Below are positions 24,420 to 35,789 of a stretch of DNA of 64,000 nucleotides, one piece after another. Below the pieces are notes generated by a model. That model searched no databases and was not told where the DNA came from. It saw nothing but the letters and a program-made list of their open reading frames with translations. Origin of the DNA: Leucaena leucocephala (taxonomy: Eukaryota > Streptophyta > Magnoliopsida > Fabales > Fabaceae); assembly GCA_037074615.1 (NCBI GenBank), contig CM073558.1, positions 6,253,501-6,317,500 on the forward strand, in the 5' to 3' direction. Position 1 is the first letter of the stretch. Every line of letters starts with the position of its first letter. A program made the position numbers and the translations under genes.

Positions 24420-25200
24420 AAAGACAATAAATAACCATATGAATTTAGAAAAGACAATATGGGCATATGATATGTAAAAAGATAGATTCGGCAGGAGGTC
24501 CAATCTGTCTTTTATAAATGTAGGTGAAAAGACCAAATAACCCTTGAAGTAAGAGAATGAAACTCAAAATAAAGTAGGAGAAAAAAATAGGGGAATGAAT
24601 ATATAACTAATGATGTCTCCATGACTTACTAATGTCTTCTCTTCCTTGACCATACTTTTTGAAGGGTTCTGAATTTCTCTATCTGCAGTGATTGTTGAAG
24701 GTTATGGAAGCGAATGGTGTCGTCTACGGTTCGGTGGAGGAGTTCCTAAAGCAGTGCGAGCAGTTCGACGAGGCCGCAAACGGTGCGCTACAGTCGGTGC
24801 TGGCTCGCTGGAAGATCCATCTACTCGTTCTGAAGCTCAGATCTTCCTTTTGGACCTGCAGAAGCATTTTACCACCAAGGAAGCCTGCATCACTGCTTTA
24901 AGACCTACCATTTTCAGATCGAAGACATTTTCTTGGACCAATACGAAGGTATTATCATTGCCGTTTACTGTGTCTCTTTGATCATTTTGCTTATAGTTTT
25001 ATACCTTTTAAGTTGACATGTATAGTTGGTGGGAAATTGAGTATGACTGGAAGTGGAAATCTGTTGGTTGTGAAATGAAAATATTGTGCCAAGTAACCAA
25101 TGTGTGGTTTACATAAAGCTTGCGGGAAAGTTCAATGGAGTACGCTTGGTTTTCACTTTTGCTTTTAGTAGGAAGATAACATCTGGCACCTATTAAAAGT
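24420..25200 (+). repeat. Inverted duplication, left arm (MMT promoter, exon 1, intron start)
   Basis: Similar in inverted orientation to about 35790-36540. Shared sequence includes the 5' flank (AAAAGACCAAATAACC), exon 1 and the first 250 bp of intron 1 (to GATAACATCTGGCACC). The two arms point toward each other. Confidence 0.8.
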
Positions 25201-25990
25201 TAGTTTGATATTTACATCACCGTGGTCACATAAGCCACAAATTATAGAACAAATAAATAAGCAACAAATTATATAATATGTTCCCATAAAGAGTGGTATG
25301 CTTTTATGATGCATGCCTTATTTCTGGCTTCAGATAATCATACCTCTCAACTTCTGACCTTATTCTCTTGACCTCGTAGACCTTGGAACCTTGGGAGAAT
25401 ATGCTTCTCTGACAACCTTAGGACTTGATGAATTTTGTTTACTTGGTGGTGTTTTGGGAAAAATCTCTTAATCATTTTCCCAAATATTAATTATATTTGT
25501 ATAGTATCATGCAGATTCTTAACCCCAATCCATATACAATGACTAAGATTATTATTGAAAATGCAAGTGAGGAGTTCCTTTATTCCTTGAGCAATTATTG
25601 TGCATTTCAGGTAAGAACCTTCCTTGTATTATTATTACTTTTATTTAGTGAATCCCTGGTATTGTTTAATTGATTGTCTGCAATGTACTTGGCTTTTATG
25701 TCCTGCTTCTATAAATGCCAAATACTTTAACTATGCACCTTTACTTTACCAGTTACATGTTTATATAAAATTTCATTGGATCTATTTCTCCGATATTTTC
25801 TCAAAATTCCATGGTTTTGGGTCCAGCTTAAATTTTAGTTGCTTAGTATATTTTTTTTTATCCATCTAGGGTTTTGTTGAGGATCTGTTTGGCCTAGGAT
25901 TAATTGCTAGGGCAGTTGAAGAGGGAATAGCAATAATCAAACCAAATGGAATCATGATATTTAACATGAGAGGTCGCCCAGGTCACAGTG
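24704..25990 (+). pseudogene. MMT: Methionine S-methyltransferase pseudogene fragment, plus-strand copy
   Basis: Exon 1 (24704-24948) encodes YGSVEEFLKQCEQFDEAANG and, after a 1-nt loss, LEDPSTRSEAQIFLLDLQKH. A second 1-nt loss after KEAC shifts the frame before the donor GAAG|GTATT. The next recognisable exon, 25515-25610, encodes ILNPNPYTMTKIIIENASEE plus FLYSLSNYCAFQ with perfect splice borders. Exon 25870-about 25983 encodes GFVEDLFGLGLIARAVEEG and then GIMIFNMRGRPG. MMT converts methionine to S-methylmethionine using AdoMet in the plant cytosol and is normally a protein of over 1000 residues. Here the exons with the AdoMet-binding GxGxG region and the whole C-terminal aminotransferase-like half are missing. 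Clearly a broken partial copy. Confidence 0.88.
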
Positions 25991-26215
25991 GGTTTTAATA
26001 ACATTCCCTAGAAAATAGAATAATTCATAACATCAACTTTTTATAAACATACCTGACTAAAAATGATTGCTCTTCTAATATAATTTATCATAACTTATAA
26101 TTGCTTGTCCATAAAGTTTATGTATTCCCTTTTCCTTTTTTACTCTAATTTGTTTTTTCCCAATATTTTAGATATCCATAAAATTGATGTGATTACTAGG
26201 AGAACCTATATGTTA

Positions 26216-26637
26216 AGAATTATTAATAAAAAATATAAGTTTCAATCAGCTCAAGTTGTCAATTATGGAAGCTTATTATAGGAAGATAAATGGATCATAT
26301 ACTGAAGATTTTCCTGATGTACCCCTAAAGCTCTATGACTTTGTATATTGGGTACCTAATAAAATTCGTTATGATACACAGTTTTTGAATGGAACTAGAA
26401 CAAAAGTCCTTGAATATGGCAGTAAGGTGTAAATAATTTTGCAGGACACTGATACAGTAAACACTGAAAATCACCCAATGCATTTTTATGGTCATAGCTT
26501 TTATGTCATAGGTTATGGCACATGGAACTATGTCCCACAAACTGCACAATTCAACTTAGTGCATCCCCCTTACATGAGCACATTTAGAGTTCCAGTGGGT
26601 GGATGGACATCAATTCGATTCGTTGCTGATAATCCAG
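26216..26637 (+). pseudogene. Laccase (multicopper oxidase) gene fragment
   Basis: The conceptual product includes SIMEAYYRKINGSYTEDFPD, VPLKLYDFV, FLNGTRTKVLEYGSKV, then TENHPMHFYGHSFYVIGYG and FRVPVGGWTSIRFVADNPG. It ends at a donor (CCAG|GTATA-type). This is the third cupredoxin domain of plant laccases, apoplastic copper oxidases of monolignols. Lesions: a CAA codon is now TAA after GSKV (26430-26432), and the copper-binding HPxHLHG motif reads HPMHFYG, losing a ligand histidine. Upstream and downstream laccase exons are absent. It lies about 230 bp after the MMT fragment in the same orientation. Confidence 0.87.
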
Positions 26638-26659
26638 GTATAAAAATGTAAAACAATTA

Positions 26660-27012
26660 TCTTATTGGTCTTTTTAGCTGTTTGGTTTAACATTTCTATC
26701 ATTTTTCTGCATGGGTATGCTATATACCCTGTAACATTGACATACACTAGTCATGGGGACTAGGATTGGTATTTATTGTGAAGAATGGAAAATGAGAACA
26801 AGAATCCTTACTACACCTTCCCATAGACATGCCAAAACCTGATCTGGATGATGTTTAAATTGTTGTAATGTCTAACTTTTATAATGTTTCACTTTTGAAA
26901 AGTTCATCCATTGGTCAACTAATGTTATAACTTAGGCAATCACATTTCTCTGTATGACATTTTTAGTGTTAAACTTTCTAATGACTCTGACTAAATTTTG
27001 TAATAATTATTT
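26660..27012. other. Intergenic sequence between laccase fragment and minisatellite
   Basis: AT-rich and non-coding as far as I can see. It may contain the start of the laccase intron. Confidence 0.4.
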
Positions 27013-28775
27013 ACATATGGTATTTATAAGTTTCACAATGGTATTTGTAACTCGTTCAATGCGATTCGCAAGTAATGCATTAGGTTTACAACGCTCATAA
27101 TGGTATTTACAACTCCCATAATGATTTTTACAAGTTTCACATTAGGATTTATAACTCCCACAATAGGATTTACAACTTCCACAATGGTATTTGTAACTAA
27201 TTGTACAATGATATTTGTAAGTCACACATTAGAATTAGAACTACCACAATTGGATTTGTAACTTTGACAATGGGATTTATAACTTTCATAATGGGATTTG
27301 TAACTCTAACAATGGGATTTACAACTCTAACAATAGTATTTGCAACTCTGACAATAGTATTTGCAACTCCCACAATTGGGATTTACAATTTCCACAATAG
27401 TATTTGTAACTAATTGCATAATGATATTTACAAGTCCCAGAATTTGATTTAAAACTGCCACAATTAGATTTGCAATTCTGACAATGTGATTTACAACTTC
27501 CACAATGGTATTTGTAACTCCGATAATGATATTTACAACTTCTACAAATGAATTTACAACTGCTACAATTGGATTTGCCACTATGACAATGAGATTTGCA
27601 ACTTCCCCAATTGTATTTACAACTTCTACAATGGGATTTATAACTTCCACAATGATATTTATAAGTCCTAGAATTGGATTTAAAACTACCACAGTTAGAT
27701 TTGCAACTCTGACAAAGTGATTTACAACTTCCACAACGGTATTTGCAACTTCGATAATAGTATTTGTAATTTTCACAATTGGATTTAAAACTTCCCGAAT
27801 TGGATTTGTAATTGCTACAATTGAATTTGCCACAGTGACAATGAGATTTGCAACTTTCCCAATGATATTTGCAACTTCCCCAATAGCATTTGCAACTCTG
27901 ACAATAGGAACTTATAACTTCCCCAACGGTATTTACAACTATAATGGGATTTAGAACTTGCACAACAGTATTTGTAACTAATTGCACAATGATATTTACA
28001 AGTCCTACAATTATATTTAGAACTGTCACAATTAGATTTGCAACTCTGACAAAGTGATTTACAACTTTCACAATAATATTTGTAACTCTGACAATGGTAT
28101 TTATAACTATCATAATTGAATTTATAACTTCCATAATTGAATTTGATATTATAACAGTGACATTTGCAACTTCCCCAATGGCATTTATAACTCTGACAAT
28201 AGAAATTTGCAACTTCCCCAATATAATATTTACTTCTACAATGGAATTTAGAACTTGCATAATGGTATTTATAACTAATTACATAATGATATTAGCAAGT
28301 TTGCAAGTCCTACAATTAGATTTAGAACTGTCACAATTGGATTTGCAACTCTAACAAAGTGATTTATAACTTTCACAATAGTATTTGCAACTCTGATAAT
28401 AGTATTTGCAACTTTCACAATTAGATTTACAACTTCCACAATTGGATTTGCAACTGCTATAATTGGATTTGCCACTCTGACAATAGGATTTGCAACTTCC
28501 CCAATGTCATTTGTAACTCCGAAAATGGGAACTTATAACTTCCTCAATAGTATTTACAACTTCCACAATATGATTTACAACTTCCACAATAATATTTACA
28601 ACTAATGGCACAATGATATTTATAAGTCTCACAAATAGATTTGCAAGTCTGATAGTAAGATTTGTAACTTCTTTTATGAAATCTGCAACTATTACATTTG
28701 GTATGCTACTCTGCTTATGAGGTATGTAACTCCTGTTATGGTATTCGCAACTTCCACAATAGGATTTATAACTTA
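27013..28775. repeat. Long minisatellite with 21-bp degenerate unit
   Basis: Roughly eighty head-to-tail copies of a 21-bp unit close to ACAATRGKATTTRYAACTYYS fill 1.75 kb. The block TAATTG(C/T)ACAATGATATTT recurs at about 27197, 27408, 27976, 28271 and 28597, which suggests higher-order units of 10-27 monomers. Because 21 is divisible by 3, long frames stay open on both strands, including a 313-codon minus-strand frame (27319-28260) with a Cys/Lys-rich 7-residue period such as SCKSHCQ. These frames are probably a by-product of the repeat. No promoter, splice signal or homologue is recognisable. Confidence 0.9.
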
Positions 28776-29123
28776 TAACCATAACGTATTGCACAATTTC
28801 ATTTATGACATTGACTACTTAACTTAGGCCACTTACAAAAAATATCCTACCCATGACAACAATTACATTACATATGAACAAATGACAAACAGACATTAAT
28901 ATTCCACTTGAGCCTACTATTTTCAACCATTAACATTGTACATCATATTTTATGTACTAAACATTTTCTTCTTATACCCTAAACATTATGTACAAAAAGG
29001 ATAAGTTAGATTTTTCATTGCTCTTCTAGTGTGGCCAGTTGGTTGTGAAAATCATTCATAGTATCCAGCCATTTCCACAACCTAACTCTGAAACAATCCT
29101 ATTATTGAAAATAGAGTCTATGT

Positions 29124-31020
29124 TGTTGGAAAATGTGCCCTATGGGCCAATCATTATCTTATGAACATTATTGATTTATGAATTTATTAATTGTGTTATC
29201 ATATTATTTGCATGTTTATTGTGATGACCATCCTTGGATAATTCATGATCTTATCCTAAATGTCCCTGGTCAGTCATCTATGTGGGAGCAGAGATGAAAT
29301 AAGGCCAGTATGACTTTGAAAATGTATAGAGATATAAATCAAAGTCATAGGCACATGTAAGAGTACAAGGTGTTGGACCGACCCGCTATGAGAGAGCTGC
29401 ATGGGTTACGTCATAAGCTTATCTCATATACAAACCATATCACTATGCTCTTTAACTTGAGATCATCATGGATTCCTACATGACAAACGCTCAACTTTGA
29501 CCTAGTCAAAAGTCACTTTTGATCGAGTGATTATAAAGACTATGTTCGGGCTTAATAGTTTTTCATGCAGAGGAATATGAATGGTCAAGATAGAATTTGT
29601 CCCTCACATTCGTAGAGAGATATTACTGGGCCCCTCGATGAGTGAGTCTAAGAAATATATGGCCATACTGTAATGGAAAGGTAGTTCCATTTCTATAGTC
29701 ATACTACTCATGGATCGAGAAAGTAACGGTTAGGAATAGGAGGATGACAATATCCATGCCTCATCCATGACCAAAATATCGCGTGACAGAAGGGACATGA
29801 TATGGTTGTATAAAAGGTTACATCGTTTATCGATCCTCATATGATTTGGGTAGTCGTTATGTCTTACTAGAGACCGCTTGCGACTTGTGGGCCAGTATAG
29901 CAAATGGCCCACTACCAACTTCATATGGGCCTACAGGGTCACACACAAAATAGCCCAACACGAGCTATAGTGTCTAGATTCATTAAATCTAAGACGTGTC
30001 CAGATTCAATGAATGATCCAAGGGTGATGTATATATTTATTTATATTTATATTTGTATATATATATATATATATATAAATTCGTCTATATACATTATATA
30101 TAAGGAATATATAGGATTTAATTTATAAGGATAAATTAAATCTCTATCATATTTGAATTTGAAATTCAAGTTAATAGGATATCTCGTATAAGAGATATTT
30201 ACAAGATTTAATTTATAAGGATAAATTAAATCTCTATCACGTTTGAATTTAAAATTCAAATTGATAAAATATCTCATATAAGAGATATTTACAAGATTTA
30301 ATTTATAAGGATAAATTAAATCTATCACGTTTGAATTTAAAATTCAAATTGACATGATATCTCAAATTTGATTTATGAGAATAAATCAAATATAATCCTG
30401 TCTTATCTTTATTTTAAATTAAATAAATAATTGAATTAAATATGTGGGACGGATTTAATATAAATATTATTTATTTAATTCGTTTCTTATCAAATCATAC
30501 AATATATGATATTGTATTAATTTTAGAATTAATATAGATTAATTCTAAAATCCAATTCGGTTGAGAAAAACGCAGAGCATCCTATATATCTGATTTTAGG
30601 AGCTACATTTTTTGAAAAAAAAACACATAACACAAAAGGCCTAAGGGAATCTGCAAGAGGTTTGCAGATAAGAAACTGCTGAAGTAGAGACAGAGAGGAC
30701 GAATTGTTGAGAGAGCCTTGGAGGGATAGGAGACGCTAGCACGTCGTTCGTGGTTGGAATGTTGTTCGTGTGGATACCAGTAGAGGAAGCCGACCTGAGG
30801 CGTCGACTTCTTGCGATCGAAAAGAGAGCACGAGCCGCAGAGAGAAGCTGTGCACATCTTCTTGCGATCGGAAAGAGATCACCAGCCGCGGAGAGAAGCT
30901 GTGGAAGTCGCTGAGAAACACTGAGGGTAATGCTTCTTCCCACTTGACTTAAACACATACGGTAGATCCTGGCAAGGAATGGAAAAAAATTTTCTGTTGC
31001 GTGTCTTCCAATTCCTTTCA
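29124..31020 (+). mobile_element. Solo LTR (copy B), TSD TATGT, inserted in MMT exon 2
   Basis: Begins TGTTGGAAAATGTGCCCTAT and ends TTCCAATTCCTTTCA. It is flanked by perfect TATGT duplications (29119-29123 and 31021-31025). Same family as copy A at 15047-16811, in opposite orientation, but 132 bp longer. The extra length is largely a third copy of an internal 90-bp unit. No gag/pol region remains. Confidence 0.93.
30114..30390. repeat. Three-unit, 90-bp tandem repeat in solo LTR B
   Basis: Units start at about 30114, 30204 and 30294. Each contains GATTTAATTTATAAGGATAA and AAGAGATATTTACA. Solo LTR A has only two. Confidence 0.8.
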
Positions 31021-31501
31021 TATGTGTCTATTAAATCCTTCATAAAAAGTAAACGACCAGTCTTTCGAGACAAAAATGCTAGGGATCGCCATCATTATCA
31101 ATTTTTCCTCCCCTAGTATCCTGCATTTAATAAAAGATATAAAGAAAGTCAAAAGAATAAACTCTATTTCCAAAACACATCAATAAAAAATTTGCAACAA
31201 TTTTCATAGAAGAATTAGTTGCAAGAAGCTTTTCTTATGATCAATGTTAAAATTCCAGTAAACTTTGAAAAAAAAGGAAAGGGATATCCAGAGTACATAT
31301 GTTAAAGCATTATAAGATGAGTTAATAATATTAACAATGGGGGAAGAAAAGTACAATAACACAAGTGTGTTCCCCCAACTGGAACAATCTTTGAAAAAGT
31401 CCCATTCACTACCAAAGGGTACTGAAATTAATTACTTGGAACATCTATTATTGCTGAGAGAGTTGGAAATGACTAACTATGTTCAAGGAAGCTTTGTTAC
31501 T

Positions 31502-31694
31502 TGTTGATTTAGAGAGAAAGGATTTGTAAAATGCTTGTATATTATTGATGAGTTGAATAGGTATTTATATACAATAGGTAACCCTAGTCATTAATGATAT
31601 AATATCATATCGTATCCTCTATACTAAATACAGAATATTACGTACTAATGACAGAATATTACATATCCTATAATATCGCTACAATATCTCTACA
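31502..31694 (-). repeat. Copia 3' LTR (minus orientation)
   Basis: 193 bp, starts TGTAGAGATATTGTAGCGAT on the minus strand and ends CAACA. Compared with the 5' LTR I count ten differences, all transitions, and no indel. Confidence 0.93.
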
Positions 31695-31701
31695 CTCCCC
31701 C

Positions 31702-32725
31702 TCAAGTTGGAGTATAGATGTCAATCATACCCAACTTGTTACAAAGATATTCAATCCGAGCCCCATTAAGAGCTTTGGTGAAAAGGTCGCTTAGTTGATC
31801 ACTGGATAGGACATATCTTGTAGAGAAGAAATTTTCCTTGAGTTTGTTTCGAATAAAATGACAGTCGATCTCAATATATTTCATGCGTTCATGGAATACC
31901 AAATTAGAAGCTATGTGTAGCGCCGCTTTATTGTCACACCACAACGTTGCTAGTAATGAGATTTTAAGGCCCACCTCCTTCATTAACTGATATATCCAAA
32001 CTATTTCACATACAGATTTTGCCATGGCCTTGTATTTTGCTTCTACACTCGATCGTGACACTACGTTTTGTTTCTTGCTTCTTCAAGATATCAAATTTCC
32101 TCCAACAAAGACACAGTAGCTGGTAGTGGACTGTCTTGTGGCCTTTGATCCACCATGATCAGCATCACAAAAACACTCAATATCTATATGGCCATGACTC
32201 TTGTACAATATCCCATGACCTGGAGATCCCTTCAAATAATGTAACACATGTTCTAAGGCTTCCTATTGTCAAATAGTTGGAGAGATCATAAATTGGCTAA
32301 GAACACTCACTAGATAAGTGATATCAGGATGGGTAACCGTAAGATAATTCAATTTTCTAATTAATCTTCTATACCTCTCTGGGTTCTCGAACAGCTTGCT
32401 CTTAGCAGCTTCAGTGGGATTTTCATATTGCATACTACCATCAGCATCAAGCAGCAAATTATAAACTACAAGAAAGCTAGTTGGGGCAGCTCCAAGTTTA
32501 CCAGTTTCTTTCAACATATCAAGAACATATTTTCTCTGAGTCAATAAGATGCCCTTCCTGCTTTTCATAACTTCAATTTCCAATAAGTACTTTAATGAAC
32601 CCATATCATTTATCTTAAAATGGGAGTTAAGGAATGATTTGAGTGATGAAATCCCCGAGGTATCGCTCCTTGTAATCACAATACATCGACATACACAACT
32701 AGTAGAATTATGTCAGCACTTATTC
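31702..32725 (-). pseudogene. Copia reverse transcriptase C-terminal part and RNase H, broken
   Basis: From 32725 the strand reads VVYVD, then one missing base breaks the YVDD catalytic motif. 32679-32269 follows with ITRSDTSGISSLKSFLNSHF, the thumb region and PERYRRLIRKLNYLTVTHPD. 32061-31702 encodes RNase H with SSVEAKYKAMAKSVCEIVWI, LWCDNKAALHIASN and a DLFTKAL tail. The RT fingers and palm upstream of YVDD are deleted: only about 250 bp separate it from integrase. It ends just before the polypurine tract. Confidence 0.9.
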
Positions 32726-32980
32726 TCTGATAGAATTATGCCAACACCTATAACCTTTTTGAACACGAGAGTAGTCAAAGAAGACACACTTCAGAGACTT
32801 AGGATCTAATTTAGAGAAACTCGAACGCACATCTCGAACAAAATACACTCATCCAAAAATCTTAGGGGCAATGGAAAACAAAGGTTTGGAAGGAAAGAGA
32901 ATAGTGTAGGGAATGTGACCATCAAGAATAGAGGAAGGCATGCAATTAATGAGAAAGTAAGCAGTGGAGACCGCATCGGC

Positions 32981-33991
32981 TCAAAAAGGATTAGGAACCT
33001 TCATTTGAAACAGAAGGGCACGAGCTACTTCTAATAGGTGACAATTTTTTCTTTCAGCAATGCCATTCTGAGCTGGTGTATCCACACAAGAAGATATATG
33101 GAGAATGCCGTGTTGAAGCATAAAAGAACAAAATGATTCAAAAGAATATTCTTTAGCATTATTACTATGCAAAGTTTAGATAGACATATTGAATTGATTG
33201 TTAATTTCAGTAATAAAGGCACAAAAAATGGGAGAACTCAGAACAATTTTTCATTAAATATAACTAAGTAGTAAAGGAATAATGACCACAAATGTAACAA
33301 AATACTTAAAACTATCTTTAGACTCAACTGGACATTGACCCCAAACATTAGAGTGTACTAGCTCAAAAGGAGACGAAGCTCATTTATTAACTCGAGAAAC
33401 TAAAGGAAGACGGTGATATTTTGCAAATTGACATGATTCATACTCTAAGGACGACAAATGTTAAAATTGAGGATAAATCTTTTTCAAAGATGATAAAGAT
33501 AAATGACCCAAACGACAATGTGTTTCAAAAGAAGTGATACCACCCGCACAAGCTACCGCACGCAACCCCTGATCATCAAGGAAGTAATGACCGCTAGATT
33601 CATAACATCTACCAATAATCTTCTTCGTCAAAAGATCCTGTATCAAGCAATGATCAGGGAAAAGTGAGACCCAATAGTTTAATTGACGAGTGAGTTTACT
33701 AGAAGACAAAAGGTTAAAAGCAAGGTTAGAGACATTAAGCACAGACTCCAAATGAATAAAAGAGGTAGGTTTAACTGTGCCTGAACTAAGGACACGGGAT
33801 TGGGAACTGTCCGCAATGGTAATATTAGAAGGGTTGGCATAAGAATTGTAAGTAAAGAAGAGATAGCGGTTACCTGTTATGTGGTCAGTAGCACCAGAGT
33901 CTATGATCCATTTGGAGGAAGAAGAGACAAGGGCAGTAGCCTTATTACCTGTTGCAATAGCAGCACTAGCAGGAGAATTGCTAGACTTCAA
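32981..33991 (-). pseudogene. Copia protease and integrase, broken
   Basis: 33991-33461 contains the aspartic protease motif KWIIDSGATDHITGNRYLF and then the pre-integrase zinc-finger part with CRLGHLSLSSLKKIYP. Stops and a frame change separate it from 33222-32981. That part carries the integrase core around HSNNAKEYSFESFCSFML and TPAQNGIAERKNCHLLEVAR, with the conserved Glu in NGIAERKN. The integrase C-terminus is missing, joining almost directly to RT remnants. Confidence 0.9.
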
Positions 33992-34075
33992 TTGAGCATA
34001 TTCAGTAGCAGAAATGGTAACCGTATCATTAGCAGTTGTGGCTACATATGCAGAATTCTGTCGATTTTATTTGTT

Positions 34076-34900
34076 CTAGAGTTTACGACACTTACATTTC
34101 ATAAAACCAGGTTCCTTACAGTAGTAACAAATCACATCTTTTGACTCCTGATTAGAACCCCCTAGTGTAGAACCACGAGGATTAGGAGGCCCACGAGTAT
34201 TATTCTGACCACGACTGAGCAAGGCGCTAGTAGGCACAGTAGAAGCTGGTGAAGAGATGTGTTCAGTTCTCAATACACAAGAGAAGGCTTCTTCAAGAGA
34301 AGGGAGATGAGTCCCAGATAAAATTTGAGAATGAGCAGCCACATATCAAGACGGAAGTGCAGTAAGAAAACTCATGGTAGCCATCTGCTCTCGATGAGAC
34401 ACATTGACCTTTCTCTCATTAGAAATAGGCATGAGGGCATTGAGTTCTTCATCATTCCTTTGAAATCCATAAAGAAGGCTGTAAGAAGACGATAATCCAG
34501 CATCTCTACACGATGGAAAGACCTGCAAACCTCATATATTTGAGAAATATTATTCTTGCCGGAGTATAAGAATGCCAAGTAGTCCATTAGTTCCTTAACA
34601 AATTCACAATGAGTAATAGAGGGCATGATCTCACTGCCAATAGAATTACGAATTTGTAAGAGAAGCCGTGCATTACCCCTTAACCATGACTTGCGAGGGA
34701 TCTTTCTGTTTTGAAGGGTCATCGGTCAAGCGATCTTCCTTCTCAATACTTCAAAAATAAATACGAATAGTTTTACTCCAATCTAGGTAATTTTTTCAGG
34801 TTAATTTGTATTCCGTAATCTTAATTACTACTGGAACCATCTTAAAAACTATTGTGGACTTAGTTCTAGCCATCCAAAACAGATTAGGATTAATAAAATC
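34076..34900 (-). pseudogene. Copia gag remnant (UBN2-type) with degenerate zinc knuckle
   Basis: Reading down the minus strand: NYLDWSKTIRIYFEVLRRK (with a stop nearby), then RKSWLRGNARLLLQIRNSIG and FVKELMDYLAFLYSGKNN in a Copia gag core at 34722-34372. A proline-rich linker follows. Last comes CYYCKEPGFMKCKC, where the knuckle histidine is replaced by Phe. A frameshift near 34345 separates core and knuckle. Confidence 0.85.
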
Positions 34901-35465
34901 AACCAAACAACGATTAGCCAAAAGAACTGGATTATTTAATTACCGTAGCTTCACTAAGAGCCCCGTAAGAACAAATATTCAAACCAGTAGAGGAAGATCA
35001 CTCCAGGGGTCAAAAAATCATCATAACGAATAAACTGATCTGAAATCAAAAATAGCAAATCTATTGCCAGAAAATACGGGTCAAAGACGAAAGACCCAGT
35101 ATATGACAATCAAAACCAGGGCACGAAACTTCAGGGGTATGCTAAGGAAGATGAGTCAAGCCCAAATGAGTAAATCGCCGTCAGAAAATGTCACCGGAGA
35201 TAGCCTCACACGCCGGCGCTTGAAATTTTTGGCGAAGCTAACAGTGGCGCTTGACGCTCACGCGCTGCTCAGAAGGCCACAAAATTTTGGGGAAACGCAG
35301 ATCGGGGCCGTGCGGTGGTCCCTAGCTTGCGCGTGTCGTGGCGTGTTGTCGGAAAGTGTGACACAATGGTGGTGAACAGTGCTGTCAGAACAGAGACTAA
35401 AGAACAGCAGAAAACTGACACCAAAAAACAGCCGAACATGCACCCAAATGTTAAAGCTCTGACCA

Positions 35466-35658
35466 TATTAATTCAGAGAGAAAGGATTTGTAAAATACTT
35501 GTATATTATTGATAAGCTGAATAGGTATTTATATACAATAGGTAATCCCAGTCATTAATAATATAATATCATATCGTATCCTCTATACTAAATACAGAAT
35601 ATTGCGTACTAATGACAGAATATTACATATCCTATAATATCGCTACAATATCTCTACA
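35466..35658 (-). repeat. Copia 5' LTR (minus orientation)
   Basis: 193 bp, colinear without gaps with 31502-31694. The minus-strand end reads AATTAATA where the other LTR has AATCAACA, so the terminal CA has decayed. Confidence 0.9.
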
Positions 35659-35789
35659 TTACTTAAGCAGAATGCAAAGATAAACATCATTAAATAACTT
35701 AATATCGAAATCCTTTTGCATTGTCAAAATATATTGGCCAAAAATATTGCTTTCTATAGAATACACATTGACAAAACTTCTCTAAAATA

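Larger units (their letters stand above)
29062..31120 (-). pseudogene. MMT: MMT pseudogene exon 2, minus-strand copy, split by a solo LTR
   Basis: After an acceptor (AATGCAG) the exon runs 31120-31021 and encodes MMAIPSIFVSKDWSFTFYEG followed by FNR. It is interrupted by a 1.9-kb solo LTR and resumes at 29123 with RHIDSIFNNRIVSELGCGNG plus W. The GCGNG segment is the AdoMet-binding motif I of MMT. One in-frame TAG (31115-31113) and a 1-nt loss precede MMAIPSI, and a TGA follows GW a few codons on. The exon belongs with exon 1 at 36280-36035. Intron 1 between them holds a Copia element. Confidence 0.85.
31502..35658 (-). mobile_element. Ty1/Copia LTR retrotransposon, degenerate full-length, TSD TTACT
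   Basis: Two 193-bp LTRs with about 95% identity bracket internal sequence coding on the minus strand, in the Copia order gag, protease, integrase, RT, RNase H. Target duplication TTACT lies at 31497-31501 and 35659-35663. A primer-binding site similar to the tRNA-iMet type (TGGTCAGAGC, two bases short of the usual TGGTATCAGAGC) follows the 5' LTR at 35465-35456. A polypurine tract (minus strand CTTGAGGGGGAG) precedes the 3' LTR at 31706-31695. The internal region is shortened and shifted, so the element is inactive. It sits in intron 1 of the minus-strand MMT copy. Confidence 0.95.

Noticed and set aside
24688..24981. 97-codon frame starting MIVEGYGSEW as a gene
   Set aside because: It is the shifted frame of MMT exon 1. 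Only its part from LEDPSTRSEA matches the enzyme, because of a 1-nt loss.
27319..28260. 313-codon minus-strand frame as a cysteine-rich protein gene
   Set aside because: It lies wholly inside the 21-bp minisatellite. Frames are open on both strands because the period is a multiple of three. No start context, signal peptide or homologue is visible.
27013..28775. CRISPR array
   Set aside because: The repeats are directly adjacent with no unique spacers, and the sequence is a plant nuclear genome.
30603..31021. Minus-strand serine-rich frames (MKGIGRHATENFF and others)
   Set aside because: They lie inside solo LTR B and recur only because the LTR recurs; LTR sequence is not expected to code.
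35064..35512. Plus-strand frames in the 5' leader of the Copia element
   Set aside because: Opposite to the element's coding strand and in its untranslated leader. GC-richer composition alone opened them.
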